Assembly: GCA_028709985.1 (NCBI GenBank)
Contig: JAQUTB010000007.1
Location: 1-12,841, forward strand
DNA length: 12,841 nt
Direction: 5' to 3'
From: Dethiosulfovibrio sp.
Lineage (GTDB): Bacteria > Synergistota > Synergistia > Synergistales > Dethiosulfovibrionaceae
Shown: one piece after another, positions 1 through 7,932 of the stretch
How the letters are laid out: each line of letters starts with the position of its first letter
Numbering within the stretch: the stretch's first letter is position 1
The notes under the pieces: model-generated
The model's input: the letters and a program-made list of their open reading frames with translations, nothing else
What the model was told of the DNA's origin: nothing
Database searches by the model: none
Program-made: the position numbers and the translations under genes

Positions 1-522
1 AAGACCATCTCGGTTGCGGGGCTCAGAAACACCGTCGACCTGCTCAGGGAGCTGGAGCTGGGAAGGCTGGAGGGGGTCGACTATATAGAGTGCCGGGCCT
101 GCGACCTCGGCTGTATAGGGGGAGTGGGGAACCTGGAGTCGAGGTTTTTGACCCATCTCAGGCTGGACCACTCGGATGTCCGGTGGGAGATGGACAAAGA
201 GACCGAGGATGAGGTCAAAAGGCGATACGATCAGGGGATCTTCAGGCTGCCTATACCCATAAAGGCTAGGCAGAGGATCCCGCTGGACAAGGATCTCAAG
301 CAGGCCATGATACGCCTCAGGGAGATGAACCAGATATACGCCGACTTGCCTCACCTGGACTGCGGTTCCTGCGGTCGCCCCTCCTGTAAGGCCCTTGCGG
401 AGGACGTCGTAAGGGGAAACGGCGATCCGTCGGACTGTATATTCAAGCTAAGGGAAAGGATCTACGAGCTCGCTCAGGAGATGGCGGAACTGTCGTCCCG
501 TTCGCCTCACGTTCTGAAATAG
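1..522 (+). CDS. Fe-hydrogenase-like 4Fe-4S protein, C-terminal part (5' end outside window)
   Basis: The frame is open from the first base of the window to TAG at 520-522, so only the last 173 residues are present and the start lies upstream. Two cysteine clusters are visible. The first is ECRACDLGCIGG (nt 88-123; Cys at window residues 31, 34 and 38), of the kind seen in the C-terminal domain of Fe-only hydrogenase large subunits. The second lies at nt 361-438 and has the spacing C-x2-C-x4-C-x16-C, the pattern of the small 4Fe-4S domain (PF04060 type) found in electron-transfer proteins. Such proteins are usually annotated as Fe-hydrogenase large-subunit-like, but without the N-terminal part I cannot say whether an H-cluster is present. 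An internal GTG at 124 would be a false start, because the upstream residues already form the first cysteine motif. It is the first visible gene of a co-directional cluster and is followed 16 bp later by the DRTGG gene. A redox-sensing or electron-transfer role is inferred. Confidence 0.82.
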   Translation, partial: KTISVAGLRNTVDLLRELELGRLEGVDYIECRACDLGCIGGVGNLESRFLTHLRLDHSDVRWEMDKETEDEVKRRYDQGIFRLPIPIKARQRIPLDKDLKQAMIRLREMNQIYADLPHLDCGSCGRPSCKALAEDVVRGNGDPSDCIFKLRERIYELAQEMAELSSRSPHVLK

Positions 523-538
523 AAGGGGGATTTTTTCA

Positions 539-880
539 GTGAAGATATCCGAACTTGTGGAGACTCTGGGCCTTGAGGTCAAGGCATCCGGCAACTTAGA
601 TGACGAGATATCCGGCGTGGTCGTCGGAGACCTGCTCAGCTTTATCATGGCCAAGGGGCAGCCTGGCTGGGCCTGGATAACCATCCAGTCCCACGTTAAC
701 GTGGCAGCAGTGGCGGTGCTTCGGGACATGCCCCTGATAGTGGTGGCGTCCGGTCGACCGGTGGACGACGACCTGGTGAGCCGCTGTTCCCAGGAGGGGG
801 TTACCCTGGCCTATTCGCCTATGTCGGCCTATGTCCTCTCCGGCAAGATGTACGCCCTAGGGCTGACAGAGGCCTCGTGA
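539..880 (+). CDS. DRTGG domain-containing protein
   Basis: This is a 113-residue protein resembling the stand-alone DRTGG domain (PF07085), as found between CBS domains or next to phosphotransacetylase-type proteins. Family-like stretches are GVVVGDLLSFIMA (about residues 26-38), AWITIQSHVNVAAVAVL (about 45-61) and the C-terminal SAYVLSGKMYALGL. The biochemical role of the domain is unknown; ligand binding or regulation is usually supposed. The start is GTG at 539, preceded by GAAGGGGGA (522-530) at a suitable distance. It sits between the iron-sulfur gene and the PHP gene; its TGA stop (878-880) overlaps the GTG start of the PHP gene at 877, which suggests translational coupling. There are no membrane segments or signal peptide, so it should be cytoplasmic. 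The domain call is good, but no specific function can be given. Confidence 0.8.
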   Translation: MKISELVETLGLEVKASGNLDDEISGVVVGDLLSFIMAKGQPGWAWITIQSHVNVAAVAVLRDMPLIVVASGRPVDDDLVSRCSQEGVTLAYSPMSAYVLSGKMYALGLTEAS

Positions 881-1632
881 GCCTTCGGCCCGTGAGGGTG
901 GACCTTCACCTTCACACTGTCCTGTCCCCCTGCGGGGATCTGGAGATGGGGGCCCCGGAGGTGGTTTCAAAGGCACTTCAGGAGGGGATAGAGGTCCTTG
1001 CCGTGACCGATCACAACAGCTGCCTGAACTATCCGGCCCTGAGTGGAGCCGCGGAGGGGACGGGACTGACCGTCATCCCTGGCATGGAGGTCCAGACGAT
1101 CGAGGACGTCCACGTGGTGACGCTGTTTCCCGACTACGAAAGGGCCATGGAATGTCAGGACTGGGTGTGGGAGACCCTGCCTGACGTGCCTAACAGGGAG
1201 GATCTTTTCGGGTATCAGGTGGTTATAGACAAGGAGAACGGCGTCCTGGACATGGTCCCGAGGCTGTTGGTCCAGGGGACAGAGCGGACCGTGGATCAGT
1301 TGATAGAAAAGGTCCATCGGCTTGAGGGCCTCGCCATACTTGCCCATGTGGATCGGCCTTCTTTCTCATATCTGGCGGTGCTGGGCTTTATCCCCGACGA
1401 GCTCGAAGCTGACGCGGTCGAGATATCCGCCAGGGCGACGGAGGACCAGGCGATGGCCATAATGGGGAAGTATCCGTCAAGGACCTTCCTAAAGTCCTCC
1501 GATTCCCACAGGCTTTCGGAGATGGACGCGGCCCGGTGTTCCGTCATGGCCCTGGAGGAACCGTCCTTCGAAGAGGTGAAAATGGCCTTGCTCCGTATCG
1601 GAGGAAGGAAGGTAATGGCAGAGTGGAGATGA
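877..1632 (+). CDS. PHP-domain phosphoesterase-like protein
   Basis: A 251-residue PHP-domain protein, a metal-dependent phosphoesterase-like fold shared with histidinol phosphatase and the PolC/DnaE PHP domains. The metal-binding set looks complete: DLHLH (His11, His13), Asp21, TDHN (Asp45, His46), Glu71, His79, LAHVDRP (His157) and SSDSH (Asp209, His211). An active hydrolase of a small phosphorylated substrate is therefore plausible, but the substrate is unknown. The GTG start at 877 overlaps the previous stop by 4 bp (GTGA). Stop is TGA at 1630-1632, and the next gene begins 4 bp later with its ribosome site inside this gene's end. It lies inside the iron-sulfur/DRTGG/PHP/ATPase operon, whose genes recur together in anaerobes, as I recall often near NADH-dependent hydrogenase genes, so a role in regulating redox metabolism is possible. 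Cytoplasmic; no signal peptide. Confidence 0.87.
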   Translation: MSLRPVRVDLHLHTVLSPCGDLEMGAPEVVSKALQEGIEVLAVTDHNSCLNYPALSGAAEGTGLTVIPGMEVQTIEDVHVVTLFPDYERAMECQDWVWETLPDVPNREDLFGYQVVIDKENGVLDMVPRLLVQGTERTVDQLIEKVHRLEGLAILAHVDRPSFSYLAVLGFIPDELEADAVEISARATEDQAMAIMGKYPSRTFLKSSDSHRLSEMDAARCSVMALEEPSFEEVKMALLRIGGRKVMAEWR

Positions 1633-1636
1633 GACT

Positions 1637-2209
1637 ATGCTTGAGGATCTTTCCCATCACATATTGGACATAGGCGAGAACAGCATGAGAGGTGGGGCCT
1701 CTTCGGTCACAGTATCGGTCGAGGAGCTGATCAAGGACGGCTGGCTTCGTTTTTCCGTCGTTGACGACGGCAGGGGCATGGACGAGGAGACCTGTCGGAA
1801 GGTGGTGGACCCTTTCTACACCACCAGGACCACCAGAAAGGTGGGACTTGGGATTCCCTTCCTCCGCCAGTCGGCGGAGCTCTGCGAGGGGGAGTTTAAA
1901 TTGGAGTCCACGTTGGGCGAGGGAACCTCGGTACTGGCGACGTTTCGCTACGACTCCATAGACAGGCCGCCTCTTGGGGACATCCCCTCCTCGGTGATGA
2001 CGCTGTTGGTGGAGGCCCCGAGGATAAGGTGGATATACCGCCACGTGGTGGACGAACGGTCCTTCGAGATGGACAGCGTCCAGCTTTGGGAGATACTTGG
2101 CGAGCCCGAGGCCCTGGCCGACCCGTCGATAGCCCTCTGGCTCAAGGATTATCTCGGAGAAAACATAGCTGCCATAAAGGATTGTCCTCAGTCCATCGTC
2201 AATCAATGA
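1637..2209 (+). CDS. Stand-alone HATPase_c (GHKL) ATP-binding protein
   Basis: A 190-residue protein made almost only of a histidine-kinase-type ATP-binding domain. Visible are the N box (DIGENSMRGGAS, residues 11-22, with Glu14 and Asn15), the G1 box DDGRGM (43-48), an F box DPFYTTR (58-64), the G2 box with GLG (70-72) and the G3-like GEGTS (94-98). There is no room for a dimerisation and phospho-acceptor domain or for a sensor domain, so it is not a classical sensor kinase. It resembles anti-sigma-factor-type kinases or orphan GHKL proteins. The C-terminal ~80 residues are not recognised. ATG start at 1637, with GGAGATGAG (1625-1633) just upstream, 4 bp after the PHP stop. It is the last gene of the operon; the following channel gene has its own promoter. 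A regulatory kinase or ATPase role linked to the PHP and DRTGG partners is inferred. Confidence 0.82.
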   Translation: MLEDLSHHILDIGENSMRGGASSVTVSVEELIKDGWLRFSVVDDGRGMDEETCRKVVDPFYTTRTTRKVGLGIPFLRQSAELCEGEFKLESTLGEGTSVLATFRYDSIDRPPLGDIPSSVMTLLVEAPRIRWIYRHVVDERSFEMDSVQLWEILGEPEALADPSIALWLKDYLGENIAAIKDCPQSIVNQ

Positions 2210-2226
2210 CCGATCGGGCCTTTTCT

Positions 2227-2235
2227 TGCTATACT
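2227..2235 (+). promoter_or_regulatory. Extended -10 promoter for the FNT channel gene
   Basis: TGCTATACT has the TG-n-TATAAT form of an extended -10 element (TG 2227-2228, TATACT 2230-2235). A weak -35 candidate, TGACCG or the frame one base earlier, lies 17-18 bp upstream and overlaps the stop of the ATPase gene. Transcription would begin near 2242, leaving a ~30-base leader with GAGGAGGA (2256-2263) before the ATG at 2273. Inferred from sequence only. Confidence 0.45.
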
Positions 2236-2272
2236 GTTCGGACTTTACTTTTTTTGAGGAGGACGTTTCCCT

Positions 2273-3079
2273 ATGAAAACACCTGTAGAGATCGCCCAGT
2301 CCGTCTGTGTGTCGGCCCATAAGAAGGCCGATTGGTCCGTTTCTCAGATGATGGTATTGGGCATCCTGGCGGGGGCCTACGTGGCCTTTGGAGGCTGGGG
2401 TATGACCGTGACCACCTTCGACGTTCAGTCCGTCGGGGTCGCAAAGTTTATCGCCGGGACGGTCTTCTCCTTCGGCTTGATCCTGGTGGTCCTGGCCGGG
2501 GGAGAGCTTTTCACCGGTAACTGCGTCATGCCTCTGGCGGTGATGTCAGGCTCCCTCTCCATGAGGGCCGTGGTCCGAAACTGGATATGGGTCTACATAG
2601 CCAACCTGATAGGGGCTGCTATCGTGGCCATCCTTATATACAACACCGGGCTGTGGCGTGGAGATATAGGGGCTAAAGCCCTGTCCATAGCGGCAGGGAA
2701 GATGGGGTTATCCTGGTGGGAGGCTTTTTTCAGGGGAATCCTCTGTAACTGGATAGTCGTCCTAGGCGTATGGCTAGCCATGAGCGCCGATCAGGTCATA
2801 GGCAAGATCTGGGCAATCTACTTCCCCATAATGGTGTTCGTCGCATCGGGCTTCGAGCACTCAGTCGCTAACATGTACTTTATGGCTCTTGGAATCCTGA
2901 TAAAGGGCGATCCCACTGTGTTGGCGTCCTCTTTGGCTCCCTCCAACATAGGCTCCGTAACCGTTTGGGGCTACATAAACAACCTGATACCGGTTACGGC
3001 GGGCAATATCGTGGGAGGGGTGCTTTTTGTGGCGGCACTGTACTTTATCGCTTTCAAGGAGCACCTGGTGAAGAGGTAG
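2273..3079 (+). CDS. Formate/nitrite transporter (FNT) family channel
   Basis: A 268-residue integral membrane protein of the FocA/NirC/HSC family of pentameric channels for small monovalent anions (formate, nitrite, hydrosulfide, acetate or lactate). Family marks are GGELFTGNC (residues 76-84), GILCNWIVVLGVWLA (155-169, reentrant and membrane region), FEHSVANM (194-201, with His196 at the place of the central pore histidine) and a C-terminal segment with NIVGG. About six hydrophobic segments fit the fold and the length is normal. ATG start with a strong GAGGAGGA site 9 bp upstream. It stands alone between its own promoter and a strong terminator, with no formate lyase or nitrite reductase gene nearby, so the substrate cannot be decided. 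If the host reduces sulfur compounds, hydrosulfide export is a reasonable alternative to formate transport; that is inference. Confidence 0.92.
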   Translation: MKTPVEIAQSVCVSAHKKADWSVSQMMVLGILAGAYVAFGGWGMTVTTFDVQSVGVAKFIAGTVFSFGLILVVLAGGELFTGNCVMPLAVMSGSLSMRAVVRNWIWVYIANLIGAAIVAILIYNTGLWRGDIGAKALSIAAGKMGLSWWEAFFRGILCNWIVVLGVWLAMSADQVIGKIWAIYFPIMVFVASGFEHSVANMYFMALGILIKGDPTVLASSLAPSNIGSVTVWGYINNLIPVTAGNIVGGVLFVAALYFIAFKEHLVKR

Positions 3080-3106
3080 AACTTAGGGTTTTAAGGGTTT
3101 TTAGGC

Positions 3107-3157
3107 GCTCGACGGCGGTGAGGGGGTAATCCCCTCACCGCCGTCGAGCTTTTAAAA
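3107..3157 (+). terminator. Rho-independent terminator, perfect 19-bp stem
   Basis: A perfect 19-bp inverted repeat (3107-3125 pairing with 3131-3149) encloses a 5-base loop GTAAT and is followed by TTTTAAAA (3150-3157). It lies 27 bp after the FNT channel stop and about 50 bp before the gyrA promoter, so it insulates the two units. The AAAA after the T-run gives no help to a terminator in the minus direction, which has no gene to end here. Confidence 0.92.
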
Positions 3158-3200
3158 GGCAGCTGTCAATTGTAGGAAATGAGGGCTTCTCGCTAAGTCG

Positions 3201-3209
3201 TGTTAAAAT
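3201..3209 (+). promoter_or_regulatory. Extended -10 promoter for the gyrA-psd-pssA operon
   Basis: TGTTAAAAT fits TG-n-TATAAT with one mismatch in the hexamer (TAAAAT, 3204-3209). No good -35 is seen at the standard distance, as is common for extended -10 promoters. Transcription would start near 3216. The short leader can fold a small hairpin (3226-3231 with 3237-3242, one G-U) just before the ribosome site GGAGGT (3245-3250). Position after a strong terminator and before gyrA supports the call. Confidence 0.5.
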
Positions 3210-3256
3210 AGGTCGATGAACATAGGGGGACGGTCTGTCCTCACGGAGGTCTTTAT

Positions 3257-5704
3257 ATGGAAAATCAAAATCTGTTTGGAAAGATAATATCCCATCCATT
3301 GGTGGACGAGATAAAACACAGCTACCTAAACTACGCTATGAGCGTCATAGTCGGCAGGGCCCTTCCAGACGCCAGGGACGGCCTCAAGCCGGTTCAGCGA
3401 CGGATCCTCTTCGCTATGCAGGAGCTGGGGCTCAGACACAACCAATCGTACAAGAAGTCGGCCAGGGTCGTCGGTGAGACGATGGGTAAGTACCACCCCC
3501 ACGGGGACTCGGCCATATACGATACTATGGTCAGGATGGCTCAGGACTTCAGCATGAGATACACCCTTGTGGACGGCCAGGGAAACTTCGGCTCTATCGA
3601 CGGAGACAGCGCCGCCGCAATGAGGTACACCGAGACAAGGCTTCAGGAGCTTGGGGAGCTGATGTTGCAGGATATAGACGAGGACACAGTCGAGTGGGGG
3701 CCGAACTTCGATGAGTCCCTTCAGGAACCTCTGACCCTGCCTGCTCAGGTCCCTAATCTGCTCGTCAACGGGAGCACCGGCATAGCGGTCGGTATGGCCA
3801 CTAATATGCCCCCTCACAACCTGAGGGAGGTCGTGGATGCCCTTTGCTACATGATAGAGGCAGGTGACGGAGTGGAGTTCGGCGAGCTTATGGCTCGCCT
3901 TCCTGGGCCGGATTTTCCCACCGGTGGGGTTATCCTAGGCAGAGAGGGGATCATCGACGCCTACAGGACCGGACGAGGAAAGGTTATCGTCCAGGGAAAG
4001 ACCCACGTGGAGGAGGGTAAGAGGGGAAAAAGCTCGGTGATTATAACCGAGATACCCTATATGGTTAACAAGACAACCCTCATAGAGACCATAGTGTCCT
4101 GCGTCCAGAACAAGACCATCGACGGCATAACCGATATCAGGGACGAGTCGGACAGACAGGGACTCCGGGTGGTAATGGAGATATCCAGGGACGTGGATCC
4201 AGAGCTTGTCATAAGGCAACTTTACCGCAGGACCCAGCTTCAGAGCACCTTCGGCATAATCAACCTGGCTCTGGTGGACGGTCGTCCTCAGGAACTGTCG
4301 CTTCAGCAGCTTCTGTCGGTCTTTCTGGGCCACCGCAGGTCGGTGGTCAGGAGGAGGACTTCCTTCAGGCTCAACAAGGCAGAGGCCAGGGCCCACATAC
4401 TGGAGGGACTGGTCAAGGCCCTGGAGGGCATAGATCAGGTTATCTCCATAGTCAGAGGATCCGAGACCGGAGCCATAGCCAAGGAAGCCCTGGTCTCTCG
4501 TCTGGGGTTTTCTGACCTCCAGGCCCAGGCCATACTGGACATGAGGCTCCAGAGACTGACCGGGTTGGAGAGACACAAGCTGGAGGAGGAGTTCTCCTCC
4601 CTGATGGTCTCCATAGAGGAGTATAAGACTATCCTGGAAAACCAATTAGTCCTTGACGGGGTCATAAGGGACGAGCTTATCGCCATAAGAGGCGGGTACG
4701 GCGACGATAGACGGACCAAGATAGTCGACAGGGTGGGGGCCGAGTGTAGCGACGCGGACCTCATACCCAAGGAGGATATCGTGGTGATGCTCTCCCAGGA
4801 CGGCTATATTCGCAGGGTTCCCCTCGAGGAGTTCTCCCTACAGGGAAAGGGAGGCAAGGGGCGAAAGGGCGCGAGGCTCAGGGAAGAGGACGAGGTGGCG
4901 TTGGTGGACATCGGGACCACCCACGACGACGTATTCCTCTTCACCAGCAAGGGAAGGGTCTTCGCCATAAAGGGCTACGTTATATCCGAGAGCAAGGCAG
5001 GCAAGGGCAAGCTCATAGGCAAGTATATCTCCCTGGAGGAAGGGGAGTCGGTGGTAAACATAAAGGCTCAGCTTGGCAACGACACCAGTTTCCTCTTCTT
5101 CGTGACCAGATGCGGCATAGCCAAGAGATTGCCTTCCTCGGAGCTATCCAACCTCACCAGGGCCGGGAGGCGGGTCGTCACGGTGGAGGACGGGGACGAG
5201 ATAGCCCAGGTCAGGACCACCTCCGGTGACGATGAGATACTGCTGGTGTCGGCCATGGGGCAGGCCCTCAGGGTCCCGGAGGAGGAGTTCCGTCCTATGG
5301 GCAGGGCCGCCAGAGGGGTCAAGGCCATGAAGCTCAAGGGAGGGGACAGGATAATAAGCTGTGAGATCATCTGTCCCGCCATGTGTCCCCTTCTGGTCAG
5401 CGAGACTGGCATAGGCAAGAGGACCGATTTCTCCGAGTTCACCCCTCATCACAGAGGCGGCGGCGGGATGAAGGTCATGAACATAAACTCCAGGACCGGC
5501 CTGTTGGCCGTGGCTAGCTCGGTGTCGGAGGACGATGAGGTTATCGTCATGACAGCGAAGGGCCGAATGGTCAGGGTCGCGGTCAGGGAGATCAGGGTTT
5601 TAGGCCGCACCGCCGCTGGGTCGATAGTCGTCAGGCTCGACGACGGAGATTCGGTGGTCGGCCTCAGCGTGGTTCAGATAGATAGGGAGGATGATTGCGA
5701 ATGA
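3257..5704 (+). CDS. gyrA: DNA gyrase subunit A
   Basis: An 815-residue type IIA topoisomerase subunit that cleaves and rejoins DNA; with GyrB it introduces negative supercoils using ATP. The breakage-reunion domain shows [13 protein letters not shown] (42-54), [11 protein letters not shown] (80-90) and the catalytic tyrosine Tyr124 with Arg123 in AAMRYTE. The C-terminal beta-pinwheel carries a GyrA-box, QGKGGKG (529-535), which separates gyrase A from ParC. Later blades contain degenerate Gly/Arg turns such as GRAARGVK. The quinolone-resistance region has Ser85 and Asp89 at the E. coli Ser83 and Asp87 positions, so target-site resistance is not indicated. ATG start at 3257 with GGAGGT 6 bp upstream. 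The length is normal. gyrB is not adjacent in this window. Its stop TGA (5702-5704) overlaps the ATG of psd by 4 bp, so psd is probably translationally coupled to it. Confidence 0.97.
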   Translation: MENQNLFGKIISHPLVDEIKHSYLNYAMSVIVGRALPDARDGLKPVQRRILFAMQELGLRHNQSYKKSARVVGETMGKYHPHGDSAIYDTMVRMAQDFSMRYTLVDGQGNFGSIDGDSAAAMRYTETRLQELGELMLQDIDEDTVEWGPNFDESLQEPLTLPAQVPNLLVNGSTGIAVGMATNMPPHNLREVVDALCYMIEAGDGVEFGELMARLPGPDFPTGGVILGREGIIDAYRTGRGKVIVQGKTHVEEGKRGKSSVIITEIPYMVNKTTLIETIVSCVQNKTIDGITDIRDESDRQGLRVVMEISRDVDPELVIRQLYRRTQLQSTFGIINLALVDGRPQELSLQQLLSVFLGHRRSVVRRRTSFRLNKAEARAHILEGLVKALEGIDQVISIVRGSETGAIAKEALVSRLGFSDLQAQAILDMRLQRLTGLERHKLEEEFSSLMVSIEEYKTILENQLVLDGVIRDELIAIRGGYGDDRRTKIVDRVGAECSDADLIPKEDIVVMLSQDGYIRRVPLEEFSLQGKGGKGRKGARLREEDEVALVDIGTTHDDVFLFTSKGRVFAIKGYVISESKAGKGKLIGKYISLEEGESVVNIKAQLGNDTSFLFFVTRCGIAKRLPSSELSNLTRAGRRVVTVEDGDEIAQVRTTSGDDEILLVSAMGQALRVPEEEFRPMGRAARGVKAMKLKGGDRIISCEIICPAMCPLLVSETGIGKRTDFSEFTPHHRGGGGMKVMNINSRTGLLAVASSVSEDDEVIVMTAKGRMVRVAVREIRVLGRTAAGSIVVRLDDGDSVVGLSVVQIDREDDCE

Positions 5705-6333
5705 GGTTCGCTCCTGACGGTTATATCTCCATGGGCATAGTTGTGGCTCTCGCTTTGGTTGGGTGGGCTGTTTGGCCTCCCTCTGCCTTCGTTATGGTCC
5801 CGGTTGTTGCCCTGGTGGTCTGGTTCTTCAGGGACCCCGACAGGGTTCCCGAGTGTGGACCGAACGGGTGGGTCTCCCCCGCCGACGGTAAGGTGGTCGA
5901 GATAGTGGAGGTGGATCATCCCTACACAGGACCTGCGACCAAGATCGGGATCTTTATGGATCCGCTGAGTGTCCACGTAAACAGGGTTCCTCGGTCGGGC
6001 AAGGTGGAATACCTAAAATACGTGCCGGGGAAAAAATGGATGGCCTTCGCTGAGAAGGCGTCGGAGGAGAACGAGAGGTTCTACCTGGGGCTCATGACCG
6101 ACTGTGGCCCGACGATGGTGGTCCAGATAGCCGGCTTTCTGGCCAGGCGGATAGTCTGCCGGAGCAAAAAAGGCTGTTCCTATCGAAGAGGCGACCGCTA
6201 CGGTATGATAAAGTTCGGATCCAAGGTTGACGTCTACCTGCCAAAGGGTGTACAGTCAAGGGCACATGTCGGACAGAAGGTATGGGCCGGCAAGTCCTGT
6301 ATAGGAGAGTGTTGTCGTGAGAAGACGACTTAA
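5701..6333 (+). CDS. psd: Phosphatidylserine decarboxylase proenzyme, short form
   Basis: A 210-residue membrane-associated enzyme that decarboxylates phosphatidylserine to phosphatidylethanolamine. The proenzyme cuts itself to make a pyruvoyl group. The likely cleavage site is Gly173-Ser174 in MIKFGSKVD, typical of the short subfamily (the E. coli enzyme uses LGST). Supporting motifs are SPADGKV (Asp62) and [13 protein letters not shown] (His92), the expected charge-relay residues. Two N-terminal hydrophobic segments (about 8-24 and 27-43) should anchor it in the membrane. I chose ATG at 5701, which gives an ATGA overlap with the gyrA stop and lies 10 bp after GGGAGG (5685-5690). A TTG at 5695 in the same frame is possible but sits only 4 bp from that site. 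The next gene, pssA, makes its substrate and overlaps it by 17 bp. Confidence 0.93.
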   Translation: MRFAPDGYISMGIVVALALVGWAVWPPSAFVMVPVVALVVWFFRDPDRVPECGPNGWVSPADGKVVEIVEVDHPYTGPATKIGIFMDPLSVHVNRVPRSGKVEYLKYVPGKKWMAFAEKASEENERFYLGLMTDCGPTMVVQIAGFLARRIVCRSKKGCSYRRGDRYGMIKFGSKVDVYLPKGVQSRAHVGQKVWAGKSCIGECCREKTT

Positions 6334-7051
6334 GATAAGAGGTCAGGAGATTCACTGGCGTGCCTATATCCCTAACATGATAACCAGTGGTAACCTGCTT
6401 TGCGGAATGCTTTCGCTCATACTTACCCTCAAGGGACAGATATGTCCCGCAGCCTGGCTGATAGCCTTCGCGGTGTTCTTTGACTTCATGGACGGCAAGG
6501 TGGCCAGGATGTTGGGGGTCAGCAGCGCTTTCGGGGTCGAATTCGATAGCCTTGGTGACGTGGTGAGCTTCGGCGTCGCCCCTGCCATACTGGTTTTCTC
6601 CGCGTCGTTGTCACAGATCCCCGGTGTGTGGGGAGCCTTGATCGCCGTGTTCTTCGCTCTGTGTGGGGCCCTGAGGCTCGCTCGCTTCAACGTGGTCCAC
6701 ATGCCTGGTCCCTTCCAGGGGCTTCCTATCCCCGCTGCGGGGCTGTTTCTGGTGTCGTGGATAATGGCCCGTATGAGCCTATCCCCCTACGTGATGGCGG
6801 TTTTGGTCATGTTTGCCGGAGGGCTCATGATCTCCACAGTCTCCTACAGCAACCTCAAGGGACTCAAGAGGGGCATGGTCGACAGAAGAAGGATGTCATT
6901 CCTCAAGCTGCTGATCCTCGTCGTGGTCGTGACCCTGAGGGAGAGGGCTTTGCTGGTCCTCCTGTCCATCTACATAGCTAGCGGTCTGATAAAGTTCGAC
7001 TGGGAAAGCTGGCTGTCAACGGAGGAGATCGGCGCTGAGACGGACCGTTAA
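6317..7051 (+). CDS. pssA: CDP-diacylglycerol-serine O-phosphatidyltransferase
   Basis: A 244-residue integral membrane enzyme that joins CDP-diacylglycerol and serine to form phosphatidylserine, the step before Psd. The CDP-alcohol phosphotransferase motif DG-x2-AR-x8-G-x3-D-x3-D is complete: Asp59, Gly60, Ala63, Arg64, Gly73, Asp77 and Asp81. PssA-type marks follow: ALRLARFNV (118-126) and FQGLPIPAAG (133-142). Several hydrophobic helices (about 23-38, 46-57, 86-116, 138-150, 157-172, 196-222) fit the usual topology. The start is GTG at 6317, with AGGAGAG (6303-6309) 7 bp upstream. It overlaps the end of psd by 17 bp in another frame, so the two are probably translated in a coupled way. The neighbouring psd makes this type II PssA assignment firm. 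The stop TAA (7049-7051) is followed by a hairpin. Confidence 0.95.
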   Translation: MRRRLKIRGQEIHWRAYIPNMITSGNLLCGMLSLILTLKGQICPAAWLIAFAVFFDFMDGKVARMLGVSSAFGVEFDSLGDVVSFGVAPAILVFSASLSQIPGVWGALIAVFFALCGALRLARFNVVHMPGPFQGLPIPAAGLFLVSWIMARMSLSPYVMAVLVMFAGGLMISTVSYSNLKGLKRGMVDRRRMSFLKLLILVVVVTLRERALLVLLSIYIASGLIKFDWESWLSTEEIGAETDR

Positions 7052-7068
7052 CCTACATTAAAGCACTA

Positions 7069-7104
7069 AAAGGGAGGAAACCCTGAGAAGGGCTTCCTCC
7101 CTTT
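7069..7104 (+). terminator. Hairpin after pssA, weak terminator or attenuator
   Basis: AAAGGGAGGAA (7069-7079) pairs with TTCCTCCCTTT (7094-7104). An inner CCCT (7081-7084) pairs with AGGG (7089-7092) around a GAGA tetraloop, with a single A-C mismatch between the two parts. The sequence after the stem (GGCTATTG) lacks a T-run beyond the three stem thymines, so termination may be partial and some transcript may continue into the hydrolase gene 25 bp downstream, for which I see no clear promoter. Confidence 0.6.
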
Positions 7105-7128
7105 GGCTATTGAACAGGAGGGATTTGT

Positions 7129-7932
7129 TTGTCGTTGATTGAAACTATTGGAAGTTACGGCGATAGGCTTGTCAAAATCACCGTCGTGGGGCAGCCTAGG
7201 CCTTCGGCGGTCGTGTGCCTTTTTCATGGGGTCTACGGAGCCGCGTCCGAGAGGGATGGCGATAAATATTGGGTTCTAGGCGAGAAGCTTTCCGCTCTTG
7301 GTCTGTCCGCCTGTCTGGTAGAGACAAGCAGGATGAGACGGGACAAGTGGACCTTCTCCGATCCTCAGACGTGGGCTCAGGCCGCGTTCTCCGGGAAGAC
7401 CTATCGCCAGGAGCTCTACGATCAGATGTCCGGCCTCTCGGAGGTAGGGAGGGCCTTCCCGGGGATACCTCTGTGCCTTTGGGGATTTTCACTTGGAGGC
7501 ATAAACTCGCTGATCATAGCGGGAGGGCAGGCCAATAGCCTGGTATCGGAGGAAGGGTACGAGCCTCCCGAGACCGGGCGTATAGCCGGGGTCGTGGTCT
7601 CGGGAAGCGGAGATACGCTTAAATCCGATTCGTCCTTTCACATGTCCCTGCCGATAATAGACTCGATATGCGCTCAGGAGACGCTTCACAGCGCGTGTCG
7701 GTCGATCGACAGAGGGTGGGTAAGGTTCTTCTGGGGAGATATGGACGATACTTTTAACAGGGAATCCTCCTACAGGCTTTTTGACCTTGTCACCACGGAG
7801 GATAAAGCCTTTCACGTCGTTTCCGGTGCGGACCACTCGTTTCGAAAGAGATGGGGCGTGCCTTCGTCGGAGCCGCTGGACTGTATGCTCGATGAGCTAA
7901 AAGATCACATCCAGGGCCAGCCCGGCGTCTGA
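7129..7932 (+). CDS. Alpha/beta hydrolase family protein
   Basis: A 267-residue alpha/beta-hydrolase-like protein. It has an oxyanion-hole type LFHGVYG (31-37), a nucleophile elbow GFSLGG (119-124, Ser121), an acidic residue in FFWGDMDDTF (200-209; Asp204 or Asp206/207) and the histidine of GADHSF (His236). The triad order Ser-Asp-His and the length fit dienelactone-hydrolase or serine-aminopeptidase-like esterases. The substrate is unknown. There is no signal peptide, so it should be cytoplasmic. The start is TTG at 7129, supported by AGGAGGGA (7116-7123) at 5 bp spacing; no ATG is near. Its end overlaps the end of the minus-strand prepilin peptidase by 28 bp (7905-7932), with no terminator between the convergent genes. 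It may be read through from the gyrA-psd-pssA transcript, but nothing ties it to lipid synthesis. Confidence 0.8.
   Translation: MSLIETIGSYGDRLVKITVVGQPRPSAVVCLFHGVYGAASERDGDKYWVLGEKLSALGLSACLVETSRMRRDKWTFSDPQTWAQAAFSGKTYRQELYDQMSGLSEVGRAFPGIPLCLWGFSLGGINSLIIAGGQANSLVSEEGYEPPETGRIAGVVVSGSGDTLKSDSSFHMSLPIIDSICAQETLHSACRSIDRGWVRFFWGDMDDTFNRESSYRLFDLVTTEDKAFHVVSGADHSFRKRWGVPSSEPLDCMLDELKDHIQGQPGV

Noticed and set aside
1544-2320. 258-codon minus-strand open frame over the ATPase gene
   Set aside because: Antisense shadow; no recognisable domain, while the plus strand has clear GHKL motifs and a ribosome site.
3084-3106. Telomere-like TTAGGG / TTTTAAGGG / TTTTTAGG stretch after the FNT channel gene
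   Set aside because: Only two or three uneven copies in a short AT-rich spacer next to a terminator; most likely chance.
3491-3530. Quinolone-resistance change in GyrA
   Set aside because: Ser85 and Asp89 (E. coli Ser83 and Asp87) are the wild-type residues.
3935-4645. 236-codon minus-strand open frame inside gyrA
   Set aside because: Antisense shadow of the strongly conserved gyrA sequence; no plausible protein features.
5695-5700. TTG start for psd six bases before the ATG
   Set aside because: It would be only 4 bp from the ribosome site; the ATG at 5701 has a better distance and the common ATGA overlap.
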